From positions 1 through 12,911 of the forward strand of contig DAISVV010000073.1 of NCBI GenBank assembly GCA_036840015.1: 12,911 bases of DNA, read 5' to 3'. A program made the translations under genes and the position numbers. The first letter of the stretch is position 1. Each line of letters opens with the position of its first letter. The stretch comes from SZUA-430 sp036840015 (lineage in GTDB: Bacteria > Pseudomonadota > Alphaproteobacteria > Micropepsales > Micropepsaceae). The notes beneath the pieces were generated by a model. It searched no databases and was not told the DNA's origin. It worked only from the letters and a program-made list of their open reading frames with translations. Positions 1 to 6,187 of this stretch are shown piece after piece.

Positions 1-474
1 CCGCTGACAATGCGGTTCATGCCGGGTCTGCTGACGCGGGAGCAGTCAGAGGCACTGGTGGCGCTGTTCGAGGCGCACCACCGGCTGCACGGGTTCGGGG
101 TCTGGGCGCTTGAGGTGCCGAGGGTTGCGCCCTTCATCGGATATACGGGGCTGCAACGTGTTGGGTTCGACGCGCCGTTCGCGCCGGCGGTCGAGATCGG
201 GTGGCGGCTTGCGCCCGCCCACTGGGGCAAGGGATATGCGACGGAGGCCGCGCAGGCGGCCCTTCGGACGGGGTTTGAGGATTTGAATCTTGATCAAATC
301 GTGTCGTTCACTGTCGTGGCCAATAAACCGTCATGGTCGGTGATGGAACGCCTGGGCATGCACCGGGATGCGTCCGAAGATTTCGACCATCCTCGCCTGC
401 CGGTGGGGCATACGCTACGGCGACATATACTTTACCGCCTTACCCGGGCCGAGTGGCAGGCGCGGCAGGGTTGA
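1..474 (+). CDS. GNAT family N-acetyltransferase, RimJ-like (5' end outside window)
   Basis: The frame is open from base 1 and ends at TGA 472-474, leaving 157 visible residues. The start is off the left edge. The first ATG in the window, at 10, falls inside the conserved block reading roughly DPxxMRFxPGxLTREQS, and members of this family usually carry about 25-30 residues before it. The acetyl-CoA binding core is visible as IGWRLAPAHWGKGYATEAA, with the glycine-containing pyrophosphate loop W-G-K-G-Y. Late motifs follow: VSFTVVANKPSWSVMERLGM, then a short FDHP segment and a C-terminal LYRLTR strand. This is the Acetyltransf_3 (RimJ/RimL-type) layout. Such enzymes acetylate N-termini of proteins or small amines; the substrate cannot be read from the sequence. 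It is convergent with the next gene across a 438-bp gap. Confidence 0.85.
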   Translation, partial: PLTMRFMPGLLTREQSEALVALFEAHHRLHGFGVWALEVPRVAPFIGYTGLQRVGFDAPFAPAVEIGWRLAPAHWGKGYATEAAQAALRTGFEDLNLDQIVSFTVVANKPSWSVMERLGMHRDASEDFDHPRLPVGHTLRRHILYRLTRAEWQARQG

Positions 475-912
475 TCCAGCGCATGTGGCGATGCGACGGT
501 GCGCCGTTGGACTGTCGGCATCCAACCCATTGCCGCAGGGCCAGCCACCATGAGCGCCCCTGGCCAGAAGACACGCCTTTCGCCGCAGGACGCGTACACC
601 CACGTTCCGGACAAGGCGCATTGCTATAATCGCAGCATGGAGCTGAATGTCTTCGACCCGATGAAGAAGATCGGCAGTTGGTTCGGGCTCAGCAACCGTC
701 GCCACGAGGGTTATGGCAGATGACCGTCTGCCTCGACCTGACCCGCGGGCGCCCGGCCTTCACGCATGGACGACCGAAAACCCCATAAAACAAGGCGATG
801 AAAGCCGGCGGCCTGAACGGGATGACGGGCTACGGGATGTCGGCGCATCTCGACCAGATCGTGGATGGCCGGCCTCTCGGGTGCTGACCTGAAAGGCTTA
901 GCGCCCCGGGCT
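475..912. other. 438-bp intergenic region between two convergent acetyltransferase genes
   Basis: I see no gene I can support here. The open frames are short and mutually overlapping: 499-723 plus (74 codons, ending in a 28-residue segment from an ATG at 637), 713-892 plus (59 codons, proline- and arginine-rich), 798-887 plus (29 codons), and 415-705 minus, which runs into the first gene. None resembles a family I recognise. Two imperfect hairpins are visible: GTTGGA (506-511) with TCCAAC (521-526), and GGCCAG (539-544) with CTGGCC (560-565). Neither has a T-run, so neither is a convincing intrinsic terminator. The patchwork of short frames is compatible with decayed sequence, a small protein or a noncoding RNA; I cannot choose among these. 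Confidence 0.6.
625..630 (+). promoter_or_regulatory. Isolated perfect TATAAT, possible -10 element
   Basis: An exact TATAAT stands in otherwise GC-rich DNA, six bases before an ATG at 637. That ATG opens a 28-codon frame ending at 723. No good -35 lies 16-18 bases upstream; the nearest sequence is GTTCCG. If the element is used, transcription would begin at or next to the ATG, giving a leaderless small message. It may equally be chance. Confidence 0.2.
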
Positions 913-1437
913 TCAGTCGAGCGCTTTCGTCAAGACCACGAAGTGAAAGTCTTTCCTGCGTACGCCCGGTTCCTTGTCGAAGGGAAACGGCTCGGTGCCG
1001 GTGCGGCGATAACCGCGCCGCTCGTAAAACGCAATCAGCTCGTCACGGATGCTGATCACCGTCATCTTCATGGTCTGGCAGCCCCAGAGAGAACGGGCTG
1101 TCTCTTCGGCTTCGGCGAGGAGCCGCTTTCCAAGCCCTGCCCCCTGACGGGCGGGCCTCACGGAAAACATCCCGAAATAGCCCTGGCCGTGCTCATTTTT
1201 CACGAGTGCGCAGCCGACAAGCTTGCCGGCATCGAATGCGAGCACGAAGCGCGCCTCAGGACTGCCGATCAGGCCCGAGATGTCTTGCGAATTCGTCCGC
1301 TGGCCGTCAATGAAGCCAGCTTCAGAGGTCCAGCCCTTCAGGCTTTCCTCACCACGATAGGCACTTTCAATGAGTTCAACGACCGCAGACACGTCTGCGG
1401 TCGTTGCCATCCGAAAGGAAAGTGAGTCGAGGCCCAA
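913..1437 (-). CDS. GNAT family N-acetyltransferase, downstream of rplS
   Basis: A protein of 174 residues with a complete GNAT fold. The first strand is LSFRMATTADVSAVVELIESAYRG (about residues 6-29). Acetyl-CoA motif A is VRPARQGAGLGKRL (about 93-106), carrying the R-x-x-G-x-G-x-G loop. Motif B is ELIAFYERRGYRRTG (about 133-147), followed by a PFPF segment. The reading frame needs a TTG start at 1437. The only in-frame ATG, at codon 10, would cut off the first beta strand. The TTG lies two bases after the rplS TAG stop with no clear Shine-Dalgarno of its own, so translation is probably coupled to rplS. Ribosomal-protein acetylation is a tempting role given the neighbours, but nothing in the sequence shows it. 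The substrate is unknown. Confidence 0.85.
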   Translation of the reverse strand: MGLDSLSFRMATTADVSAVVELIESAYRGEESLKGWTSEAGFIDGQRTNSQDISGLIGSPEARFVLAFDAGKLVGCALVKNEHGQGYFGMFSVRPARQGAGLGKRLLAEAEETARSLWGCQTMKMTVISIRDELIAFYERRGYRRTGTEPFPFDKEPGVRRKDFHFVVLTKALD

Positions 1438-1439
1438 GT

Positions 1440-1847
1440 CTAGGCTTCGCCATCCTTTTCCTTGTCCTGGCGCTCGGTGATGCGCGCGGACTTGCCGGTG
1501 CGGCCCTTGAGGTAATAGAGCTTCGCGCGGCGCACGCGGCCACGACGCAGGACGTCGACCGAGTCGACCAGCGGGCTGTAGACCGGGAACACGCGTTCCA
1601 CGCCTTCGCCGTAGGAGATCTTGCGGACAGTGAAGTTCTCATTCACGCCCTGCCCCTGGCGGCCGATGACCACGCCCTCGAAGGCCTGGATACGCTCGCG
1701 GCGCTTGGTCTGCTTGGTCTTCTCGTCGTAGGATTCCTCGACGACCTTGACGTTGACCTTCACGGTGTCACCAGGACCGAAGTCCGGGCGCTTCTTCTTG
1801 GTGACGGCAAGGGCCTGTTCGGCTTCGAGCTGCTGCAGGAGATTCAT
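1440..1847 (-). CDS. rplS: 50S ribosomal protein L19 (bL19)
   Basis: 135 residues, near the usual 115-140 for bacterial L19, a protein at the 30S-50S interface. The diagnostic C-terminal block RRGRVRRAKLYYLKGRTGKS is present, as are the central RIQAFEGVVI strand and the FTVRKISYGEGVERVFPVYSP segment. The tail is lysine- and glutamate-rich. The ATG start is supported by a strong Shine-Dalgarno, AAGGAA (complement of 1855-1860), seven bases upstream. It follows trmD by 21 bp in the standard rpsP-rimM-trmD-rplS order, and the next gene begins two bases after its stop. I see no transcription terminator between it and the downstream acetyltransferase. Confidence 0.97.
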   Translation of the reverse strand: MNLLQQLEAEQALAVTKKKRPDFGPGDTVKVNVKVVEESYDEKTKQTKRRERIQAFEGVVIGRQGQGVNENFTVRKISYGEGVERVFPVYSPLVDSVDVLRRGRVRRAKLYYLKGRTGKSARITERQDKEKDGEA

Positions 1848-1868
1848 CTTACTGTTCCTTTCCAGATC

Positions 1869-2582
1869 CTAGTGTTTTGTTGATGCTGCCCCGTGGCGAC
1901 GCTGCCAGGCGTCCCACAGATCGGGGCGGCGGAGTTTGGTGAGCTCAAGGCTTTGCGCGAGGCGCCAGTCCCTGATCTTGCGGTGATGGCCGGAGGTCAG
2001 GATCTCAGGGATCTCCCTGCCCTCCCAGACCTGCGGGCGCGTGTAATGCGGATATTCGAGGAGGCCTTGCTCGAAGCTTTCCTCGCTGAGTGAATCGCTG
2101 GCGCCCACGACGCCCGGCAAAAGGCGCACAACGGCATCGATGACAATCATCGTCGCGAGCTCGCCACCCGAGAGCACGTAGTCGCCAATCGAGATTTCCT
2201 CGAGGTTGCGGCCGTCGATCACGCGCTGGTCTATGCCCTCGAAGCGGCCACAGACAAAGATAGCGCCGGGGCCGGCCGCGAGTTCGCGGGCGCGGGCTTG
2301 CGTGAAGGGGCGTCCGCGCGGCGACATCAGGATCACCGGCCGCTCGCGGCGTTCGACTGCGTCAATCGCGGCGGCCACGATGTCGGCCCGCATGACCATG
2401 CCAGGGCCACCGCCGGCTGGCGTATCATCGACCGAGCCATAGCGGTTCGTCGCATGACGGCGGATGTCGTGCGCCTCGAGCGACCACGCGCTTTCAGCCA
2501 GCGCCTTGCCGCTCAGCGAGATGCCGAGGGGGCCCGGGAACATGTCGGGCTGGATCGTGAGAACTGTCGCGGACCACGTCAT
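1869..2582 (-). CDS. trmD: tRNA (guanine-37-N1)-methyltransferase TrmD
   Basis: 237 residues, typical for TrmD. It methylates N1 of G37 in tRNAs reading codons that start with C or G, using S-adenosylmethionine, which prevents +1 frameshifting. The trefoil-knot SPOUT signature is clear: GGGPGMVM (57-64), MSPRGRPF (86-93), CGRFEGIDQRVID (111-123), SIGDYVLSGGELA (131-143) and GLLEYPHYTRP (173-183). R153 corresponds to the catalytic arginine. Glu176 sits where the enterobacterial enzyme has its catalytic aspartate; Glu is also familiar at this position in other bacteria, so I do not read it as loss of function. The ATG overlaps the rimM stop as ATGA, with GAAGG upstream inside rimM, so the two are likely translationally coupled. 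Confidence 0.97.
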   Translation of the reverse strand: MTWSATVLTIQPDMFPGPLGISLSGKALAESAWSLEAHDIRRHATNRYGSVDDTPAGGGPGMVMRADIVAAAIDAVERRERPVILMSPRGRPFTQARARELAAGPGAIFVCGRFEGIDQRVIDGRNLEEISIGDYVLSGGELATMIVIDAVVRLLPGVVGASDSLSEESFEQGLLEYPHYTRPQVWEGREIPEILTSGHHRKIRDWRLAQSLELTKLRRPDLWDAWQRRHGAASTKH

Positions 2583-3130
2583 TGGATGCCGACCTTCTTT
2601 TCGGAAAGCTCGACATCGGCATGCAGGACGGCCACCCCTGTATCGGAAAGCACGATGCGTCCTTCGTCCACGTCGACGAAGGGGACCATGCTGTCGGCGA
2701 AGGGAACGAGGCCGACGGTCCCCGACGGCATCTCGACTTCCATCAGGTCGCCGGCGCCGAAGTCCTGGAAGCCCACGACTTCGCCAAGGCGCGTGCCATT
2801 GCCGTCATAAACGGGAAGGCCGATGAGGTCGGCCTGGTAGAACTCGCCCTCCCCGGCTTCATCATCGGGCAGGTCCTGGCGATCGATGCTCAACTCGAGG
2901 CCCTTGAGGGCCTCGGCCGCGTCGCGGTCGACAATCCCGCGCACGGCCGCAATGACGAGGTCGCCCTGCATGCGCGCCCGCTCGAGGTGGAAACGGCGGC
3001 CATCAGGCACCGTGACCATCCCGTAGGACGCGATGTCGAGCGGGTCCGCGGTGAAGCTTCTGATCTTCACCTCGCCCTTCAGTCCGTGGGCAGCGATTAT
3101 CTTGCCCAGCAGGATCTGCTTGCCTGTCAT
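2579..3130 (-). CDS. rimM: 16S rRNA processing protein RimM
   Basis: 183 residues, the usual size. RimM binds S19 and the 30S head and assists late 16S rRNA processing and 30S assembly. The N-terminal RimM domain starts with ILLGKIIAAHGLKGEVKIRSFT (about residues 6-27), and the middle carries the ALKGLELSIDRQDLP segment. The C-terminal PRC-barrel begins at EFYQADLIGLPVYD and includes GEVVGFQDFGAGDLMEV and LVPFADSMVPFVD. The ATG is preceded by a weak GGAA about ten bases upstream. It starts 44 bp after the rpsP stop and overlaps trmD by four bases. Order and spacing are those of the conserved S16 operon. Confidence 0.96.
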   Translation of the reverse strand: MTGKQILLGKIIAAHGLKGEVKIRSFTADPLDIASYGMVTVPDGRRFHLERARMQGDLVIAAVRGIVDRDAAEALKGLELSIDRQDLPDDEAGEGEFYQADLIGLPVYDGNGTRLGEVVGFQDFGAGDLMEVEMPSGTVGLVPFADSMVPFVDVDEGRIVLSDTGVAVLHADVELSEKKVGIQ

Positions 3131-3174
3131 TGCCGCTGTTCCAATCCGGAAACCACGCGCTAAACCGGGACCGA

Positions 3175-3522
3175 TCAGGCCGCGGCTTCAGCGTCCTTCT
3201 TCTCGGCGGCCAGACGCTCCTGCGCCTTCTTGCGGGGCGCAGACTTCGACGGGTCGTTGAAGGAGGTCTTCTTCTTGGCCAGACCGACATCGGCGAGGAA
3301 ACGCTCGATGCGATCGGAGGGCTGTGCGCCCTGGCTGAGCCAGTACTTCATGCGGTCGAGGTCGAACTTCACGCGCTCGACGTTGTCCTTGGGCAGGAGC
3401 GGATTGTAGTGGCCGAGGCGCTCGATGAAGCGGCCGTCGCGCGGGCAGCGCGCATCGGCAACGACGATCTTGTAGAACGGGCGCTTCTTTGTTCCGCCGC
3501 GGGACATCCTGATTTTCAGCAT
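3175..3522 (-). CDS. rpsP: 30S ribosomal protein S16 (bS16)
   Basis: 115 residues. The N-terminal 80 match the S16 core: LKIRMSRGGTKKRPFYKIVVAD, CPRDGRFIERLGHYNP and the RMKYWLSQGAQPSDRI helix. The remaining 30 or so residues are a charged, alanine- and lysine-rich tail, as is common in alphaproteobacterial S16 and longer than the E. coli protein (82 residues). S16 stabilises the 5' and central domains of 16S rRNA during 30S assembly. The start is fixed by a strong GGAAGGAAAG Shine-Dalgarno (complement of 3531-3540) eight bases before the ATG. It lies 56 bp after ffh, with two small hairpins in that gap. No chorismate mutase gene interrupts ffh and rpsP. Confidence 0.97.
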   Translation of the reverse strand: MLKIRMSRGGTKKRPFYKIVVADARCPRDGRFIERLGHYNPLLPKDNVERVKFDLDRMKYWLSQGAQPSDRIERFLADVGLAKKKTSFNDPSKSAPRKKAQERLAAEKKDAEAAA

Positions 3523-3547
3523 CTGTCAGACTTTCCTTCCGTTATTC

Positions 3548-3576
3548 GTTGAAACTCAACCGCACCTCGTGGTGCG
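3548..3576 (-). terminator. Tandem hairpins between ffh and rpsP (terminator-like or processing site)
   Basis: Two adjacent perfect stems lie just after the ffh stop. The first pairs CGCACC with GGTGCG around a four-base loop (3561-3576), two bases downstream of the TAG. The second pairs GTTGA with TCAAC around three bases (3548-3560). No T-run follows on the transcript, so a classical intrinsic terminator is not supported. Partial attenuation, RNase processing, or 3' protection of the ffh segment would fit. Confidence 0.35.
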
Positions 3577-3578
3577 AA

Positions 3579-5024
3579 CTATTTCTTGCCGGGGAACCCC
3601 GGCGGCAGTGTCAAACCCGGTGGCAAGGCCTGTCCGCCCATTGCCTGGCCGCCGAGACCCGGCAGGGTCCCTCCGCCCGGCATGCGCGGCATGGAACCGC
3701 CGAACAGCGCGCTCATGAGCCCCTTGCCCTTGCCCATCTTCTTCATCACATCAGCCATCTGGCGATGCATCTTCAGCAGCTTGTTGACCTCGGAGACCTC
3801 GACGCCCGATCCCTTCGCGATGCGCTTGCGGCGCGAGCCGTTGAGAACATCGGGGTTGCGACGCTCCTCGCGCGTCATCGAGAGGATGATCGCTTCCTGG
3901 CGCTTCAGCATGCGGTCGTCGAGACCTGCGGTGGCCATCTGGTCCTTCATGCGACCGATGCCTGGAAGCAGGCTCATGATGCCCTGCATCCCGCCCATGC
4001 GGCGCATCTGGCGCAACTGCTCGGCGAGATCGTCGAGGTCGAACTGACCCTTCTGCATCTTGCGGGCCAGCGCTTCGGCCTTTTCCTGGTCGACAGTCTC
4101 GGCGGCCTTCTCGACAAGGCTGACGACGTCGCCCTGGCCGAGGATGCGGCCGGCGATGCGGCGGGGGTGGAAATCCTCGAGCGCGTCAATCTTCTCGCCG
4201 GTACCGAGCAGCTTGATCGGTGCGCCGGTGATGGCGCGCATGGACAGTGCGGCACCTCCGCGGCCATCGCCATCAATGCGGGTAAGCACGATGCCGGACA
4301 GGCCGATGCGCTCGTTGAACTGCTTGGCGACGTTTATGGAGTCCTGGCCGGCGAGGCTGTCGGCAACAAGCAGGGTCTCTATCGGTGCCGAGATATTGCG
4401 GATCTCGGCGATCTCGGCCATCAGCGCCTCGTCGACATGCAGGCGGCCTGCGGTGTCGAGCATCAGCACGTCAAAGCCGGAGAGCTTGGCTGCCTGCAGC
4501 GCGCGGCGGGCAATGTCGGCGGGGGCCTGGCCCGCGATGATCGGCAAGGTTGCCACGCCGATCTGCTCACCGAGGATCTTCAGCTGCTCCTGGGCAGCGG
4601 GCCTGCGCGTGTCGAGCGAGGCCATCATGACCTTCTTGCGGTCGCGATTGGTCAGGCGCAGCGCGATCTTGGCGGTCGAGGTTGTCTTGCCCGAGCCCTG
4701 GAGGCCCACCATCATGACGACCGCTGGCGGGGAGATATCGAGACTGAGACCGGAACTTTCGGTTCCGAGGGTCTCGACCAGTTCGTCGTGGACGATCTTG
4801 ACGATCTGCTGGCCGGGCGTGACCGAGCGCAACACGTCGGCGCCGATGGCGCGGGCACGCACCTTGGCGAGGAAGTCCTTGATGACCGGCAGCGAGACGT
4901 CGGCCTCGATCAGCGCGAGGCGCACTTCGCGCAGCGCTGCATCGACATCGGCTTCGCTGATTGCCCCACGGCCGGTCAGTCCGTCGAAGACCGATGTCAG
5001 CCGATTGGTCAGGTTCTCAAACAT
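3579..5024 (-). CDS. ffh: Signal recognition particle GTPase Ffh (SRP54)
   Basis: 481 residues. Ffh binds 4.5S RNA and signal peptides emerging from ribosomes and delivers them to FtsY at the membrane. The N domain (about 1-98) carries ALIEADVSLPVI. The G domain follows, with G1 GLQGSGKTTS (107-116), G2 DTRRPAAQEQL (138-148), the ADSLAGQDSI box (221-230), G3 DTAGR (190-194), G4 TRIDGDGRGG (248-257) and GTGEK (274-278). The methionine-rich M domain starts near 325 and contains the RNA-binding NGSRRKRIAKGSG block (395-407). The tail is glycine-, proline- and methionine-rich, ending GFPGKK. TRID in place of TKxD is common in alphaproteobacteria. The Shine-Dalgarno is weak, and a tandem ACGTCC (minus-strand GGACGT) repeat stands immediately before the ATG. 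First gene of its operon. Confidence 0.98.
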   Translation of the reverse strand: MFENLTNRLTSVFDGLTGRGAISEADVDAALREVRLALIEADVSLPVIKDFLAKVRARAIGADVLRSVTPGQQIVKIVHDELVETLGTESSGLSLDISPPAVVMMVGLQGSGKTTSTAKIALRLTNRDRKKVMMASLDTRRPAAQEQLKILGEQIGVATLPIIAGQAPADIARRALQAAKLSGFDVLMLDTAGRLHVDEALMAEIAEIRNISAPIETLLVADSLAGQDSINVAKQFNERIGLSGIVLTRIDGDGRGGAALSMRAITGAPIKLLGTGEKIDALEDFHPRRIAGRILGQGDVVSLVEKAAETVDQEKAEALARKMQKGQFDLDDLAEQLRQMRRMGGMQGIMSLLPGIGRMKDQMATAGLDDRMLKRQEAIILSMTREERRNPDVLNGSRRKRIAKGSGVEVSEVNKLLKMHRQMADVMKKMGKGKGLMSALFGGSMPRMPGGGTLPGLGGQAMGGQALPPGLTLPPGFPGKK

Positions 5025-5071
5025 TCACGTCCACGTCCGCGGTTTATCCCGCGATTTGCCCAACACCTATC

Positions 5072-5085
5072 GCGCCCGCGGGCGC
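5072..5085. repeat. 14-bp perfect palindrome upstream of ffh
   Basis: GCGCCCGCGGGCGC is a perfect palindrome about 48 bp upstream of the ffh start. Its all-GC content makes chance occurrence plausible in this genome. It could also be an operator, or fold as a hairpin in the ffh leader. No second copy was noticed in the window. Confidence 0.35.
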
Positions 5086-5290
5086 AACGCGCTGACGGAC
5101 GTTGACCCCGGACCCATTGTCAGGGGCGGATCGGCATCGGGGCGATCCAGGAAATTCGGGCGGAAAGTAGGGATTGGCGACCCTTGCTGTCAAGGCTGTT
5201 CCCCTGCCCTGTCGCCGCGTGGCAGGCCTGTTAACCGGCGCAGATCGACGCGGGGGCCAGCTGCGACCGGCGCCCTGCCAGCCCGCGGTT

Positions 5291-5324
5291 TTGACTAGCG
5301 GGGCCGGGGGGTGGCGCCTATATA
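5291..5324 (+). promoter_or_regulatory. Candidate dapF promoter (TTGACT ... CTATATA)
   Basis: TTGACT at 5291-5296 is a good sigma-70 -35 match, and CTATATA at 5318-5324 is the only AT-rich block nearby. Taken as TATATA (5319-5324), the spacer is 22 bases, longer than the usual 17; shifted registers still leave 20-21. The -10-like block ends nine bases before the dapF ATG, so a start 6-8 bases downstream would fall at 5330-5332. The message would have almost no leader. Confidence 0.35.
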
Positions 5325-5332
5325 CACGCGCC

Positions 5333-6187
5333 ATGGGTATCGCCTTCTACAAGATGAATGGCCTTGGCAACGACTTCGTGATCATCGATGCGCGGGGGCA
5401 GGCGGTTGCGTTCAGCGCGGAGGCGGCCAAGCGGATCGGCGACAGGCACCGGGGGGTCGGCTTTGACCAGCTGATCTCGATCGAGGCCGCGCCAGGAACC
5501 GCAGATGCCCTGATGCGCATCTGGAACCCCGACGGGAGCGCCGCCGGGGCTTGCGGCAATGGCGCGCGGTGCGTGGGCGAGCTGCTGCTAGCGGAGGGCG
5601 GCCGACCGTCGGTTACGGTCGCGGCGCCGGGGCGGCTCATCGTCTGTTCGCGGGCGCCGGACGGGCGTGTCACGGTCGACATGGGCGAGCCCAAGCTTGA
5701 ATGGCAGGACATCCCGCTGGCCGAGCGCATGGACACGCGAACGCTCGACATCAAGGTGGGTCCCATCGATGCGCCGGTGCTGTTCGGGCCGTCGGCGGTG
5801 AACATGGGCAACCCTCATTGCATCTTCTTCGTCGACGACGCGCAGGCCCATGACCTGCGAAAGATCGGTCCGATGCTGGAGCATCATCCGCTGTTTCCGG
5901 ACCGCGCGAATATCAGCCTGGCGCAGGTGCGTTCAAAGTGCGAGATCCGGCTGCGGGTCTGGGAGCGCGGCGCGGGCCTGACACAGGCTTGCGGGGCGGC
6001 GGCGTGCGCGAGCGTGGTTGCGGCGGCGCGCAAGCGGCTGACGGACCGGCAGGTGCGGGTCGAGCTTGACGGTGGCCCGCTCGACATCCACTGGCGCGAG
6101 GACAACCATGTCCTGATGACCGGCGCGACGGAACTCAACTTCACGGGCGTGCTTGACGAGCGGTACTTTGCCAAGGGGGCCGCTTGA
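5333..6187 (+). CDS. dapF: Diaminopimelate epimerase
   Basis: 284 residues, the usual size. This cytosolic, PLP-independent enzyme interconverts LL- and meso-diaminopimelate for lysine and peptidoglycan synthesis. The N-terminus FYKMNGLGNDFVIIDAR fixes the start at ATG 5333. The first catalytic cysteine is C74 in WNPDGSAAGACGNGARC. NMGNPHC (157-163) and RVWERGAGLTQACG (208-221), with the second catalytic cysteine C220, complete the two mirror-image halves. After C220 the loop reads C-G-A-A-A-C, where most homologues have Ser or Thr after the glycine. No Shine-Dalgarno precedes the ATG, which fits the nearby promoter candidate and suggests a leaderless message. The stop overlaps the TTG start of mtaB. 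First gene of a four-gene plus-strand group. Confidence 0.97.
   Translation: MGIAFYKMNGLGNDFVIIDARGQAVAFSAEAAKRIGDRHRGVGFDQLISIEAAPGTADALMRIWNPDGSAAGACGNGARCVGELLLAEGGRPSVTVAAPGRLIVCSRAPDGRVTVDMGEPKLEWQDIPLAERMDTRTLDIKVGPIDAPVLFGPSAVNMGNPHCIFFVDDAQAHDLRKIGPMLEHHPLFPDRANISLAQVRSKCEIRLRVWERGAGLTQACGAAACASVVAAARKRLTDRQVRVELDGGPLDIHWREDNHVLMTGATELNFTGVLDERYFAKGAA
6173..6179 (+). promoter_or_regulatory. Shine-Dalgarno that fixes the mtaB TTG start
   Basis: AAGGGGG at the very end of dapF sits four bases before the TTG at 6184. The next in-frame ATG (6241) lies beyond the first iron-sulfur cysteine, so the TTG start with this ribosome binding site is the only good choice. Confidence 0.7.

Larger units (their letters stand above)
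5025..5332. promoter_or_regulatory. Divergent ffh / dapF intergenic region (308 bp)
   Basis: This stretch must contain the promoters of both operons. Near ffh there is a 14-bp GC palindrome (5072-5085). In the middle lies a five-bp stem with a four-base loop (CCTTG at 5182-5186, CAAGG at 5191-5195). An eight-base palindrome CAGGCCTG (5223-5230) abuts GTTAACC, which resembles half of a CtrA site but lacks the second TTAA half. Next to dapF is a TTGACT ... CTATATA pair. For ffh I found no convincing -35/-10 combination. A plus-strand frame continues upstream of dapF to 5174, but its composition and the family's N-terminus argue that it is not coding. Confidence 0.5.

Noticed and set aside
2047..2061. 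Glutamate in place of the catalytic aspartate in TrmD (GLLEYPHYTRP)
   Set aside because: Glu is a familiar alternative at this position in bacterial TrmD proteins, so it does not indicate loss of activity.
3549..5105. Plus-strand open frame of 518 codons across ffh
   Set aside because: It is exactly antisense to ffh, which has all SRP54 motifs. The frame is His/Leu/Ala-rich with no recognisable domain, typical of antisense frames in high-GC DNA.
5230..5236. GTTAACC as a CtrA binding site
   Set aside because: Only one half of the TTAA-N7-TTAA motif is present; the spaced partner is missing.
5174..5332. N-terminal extension of DapF by 53 codons
   Set aside because: The DapF family begins at FYKMNG, and the added residues resemble translated intergenic DNA containing the promoter candidate.
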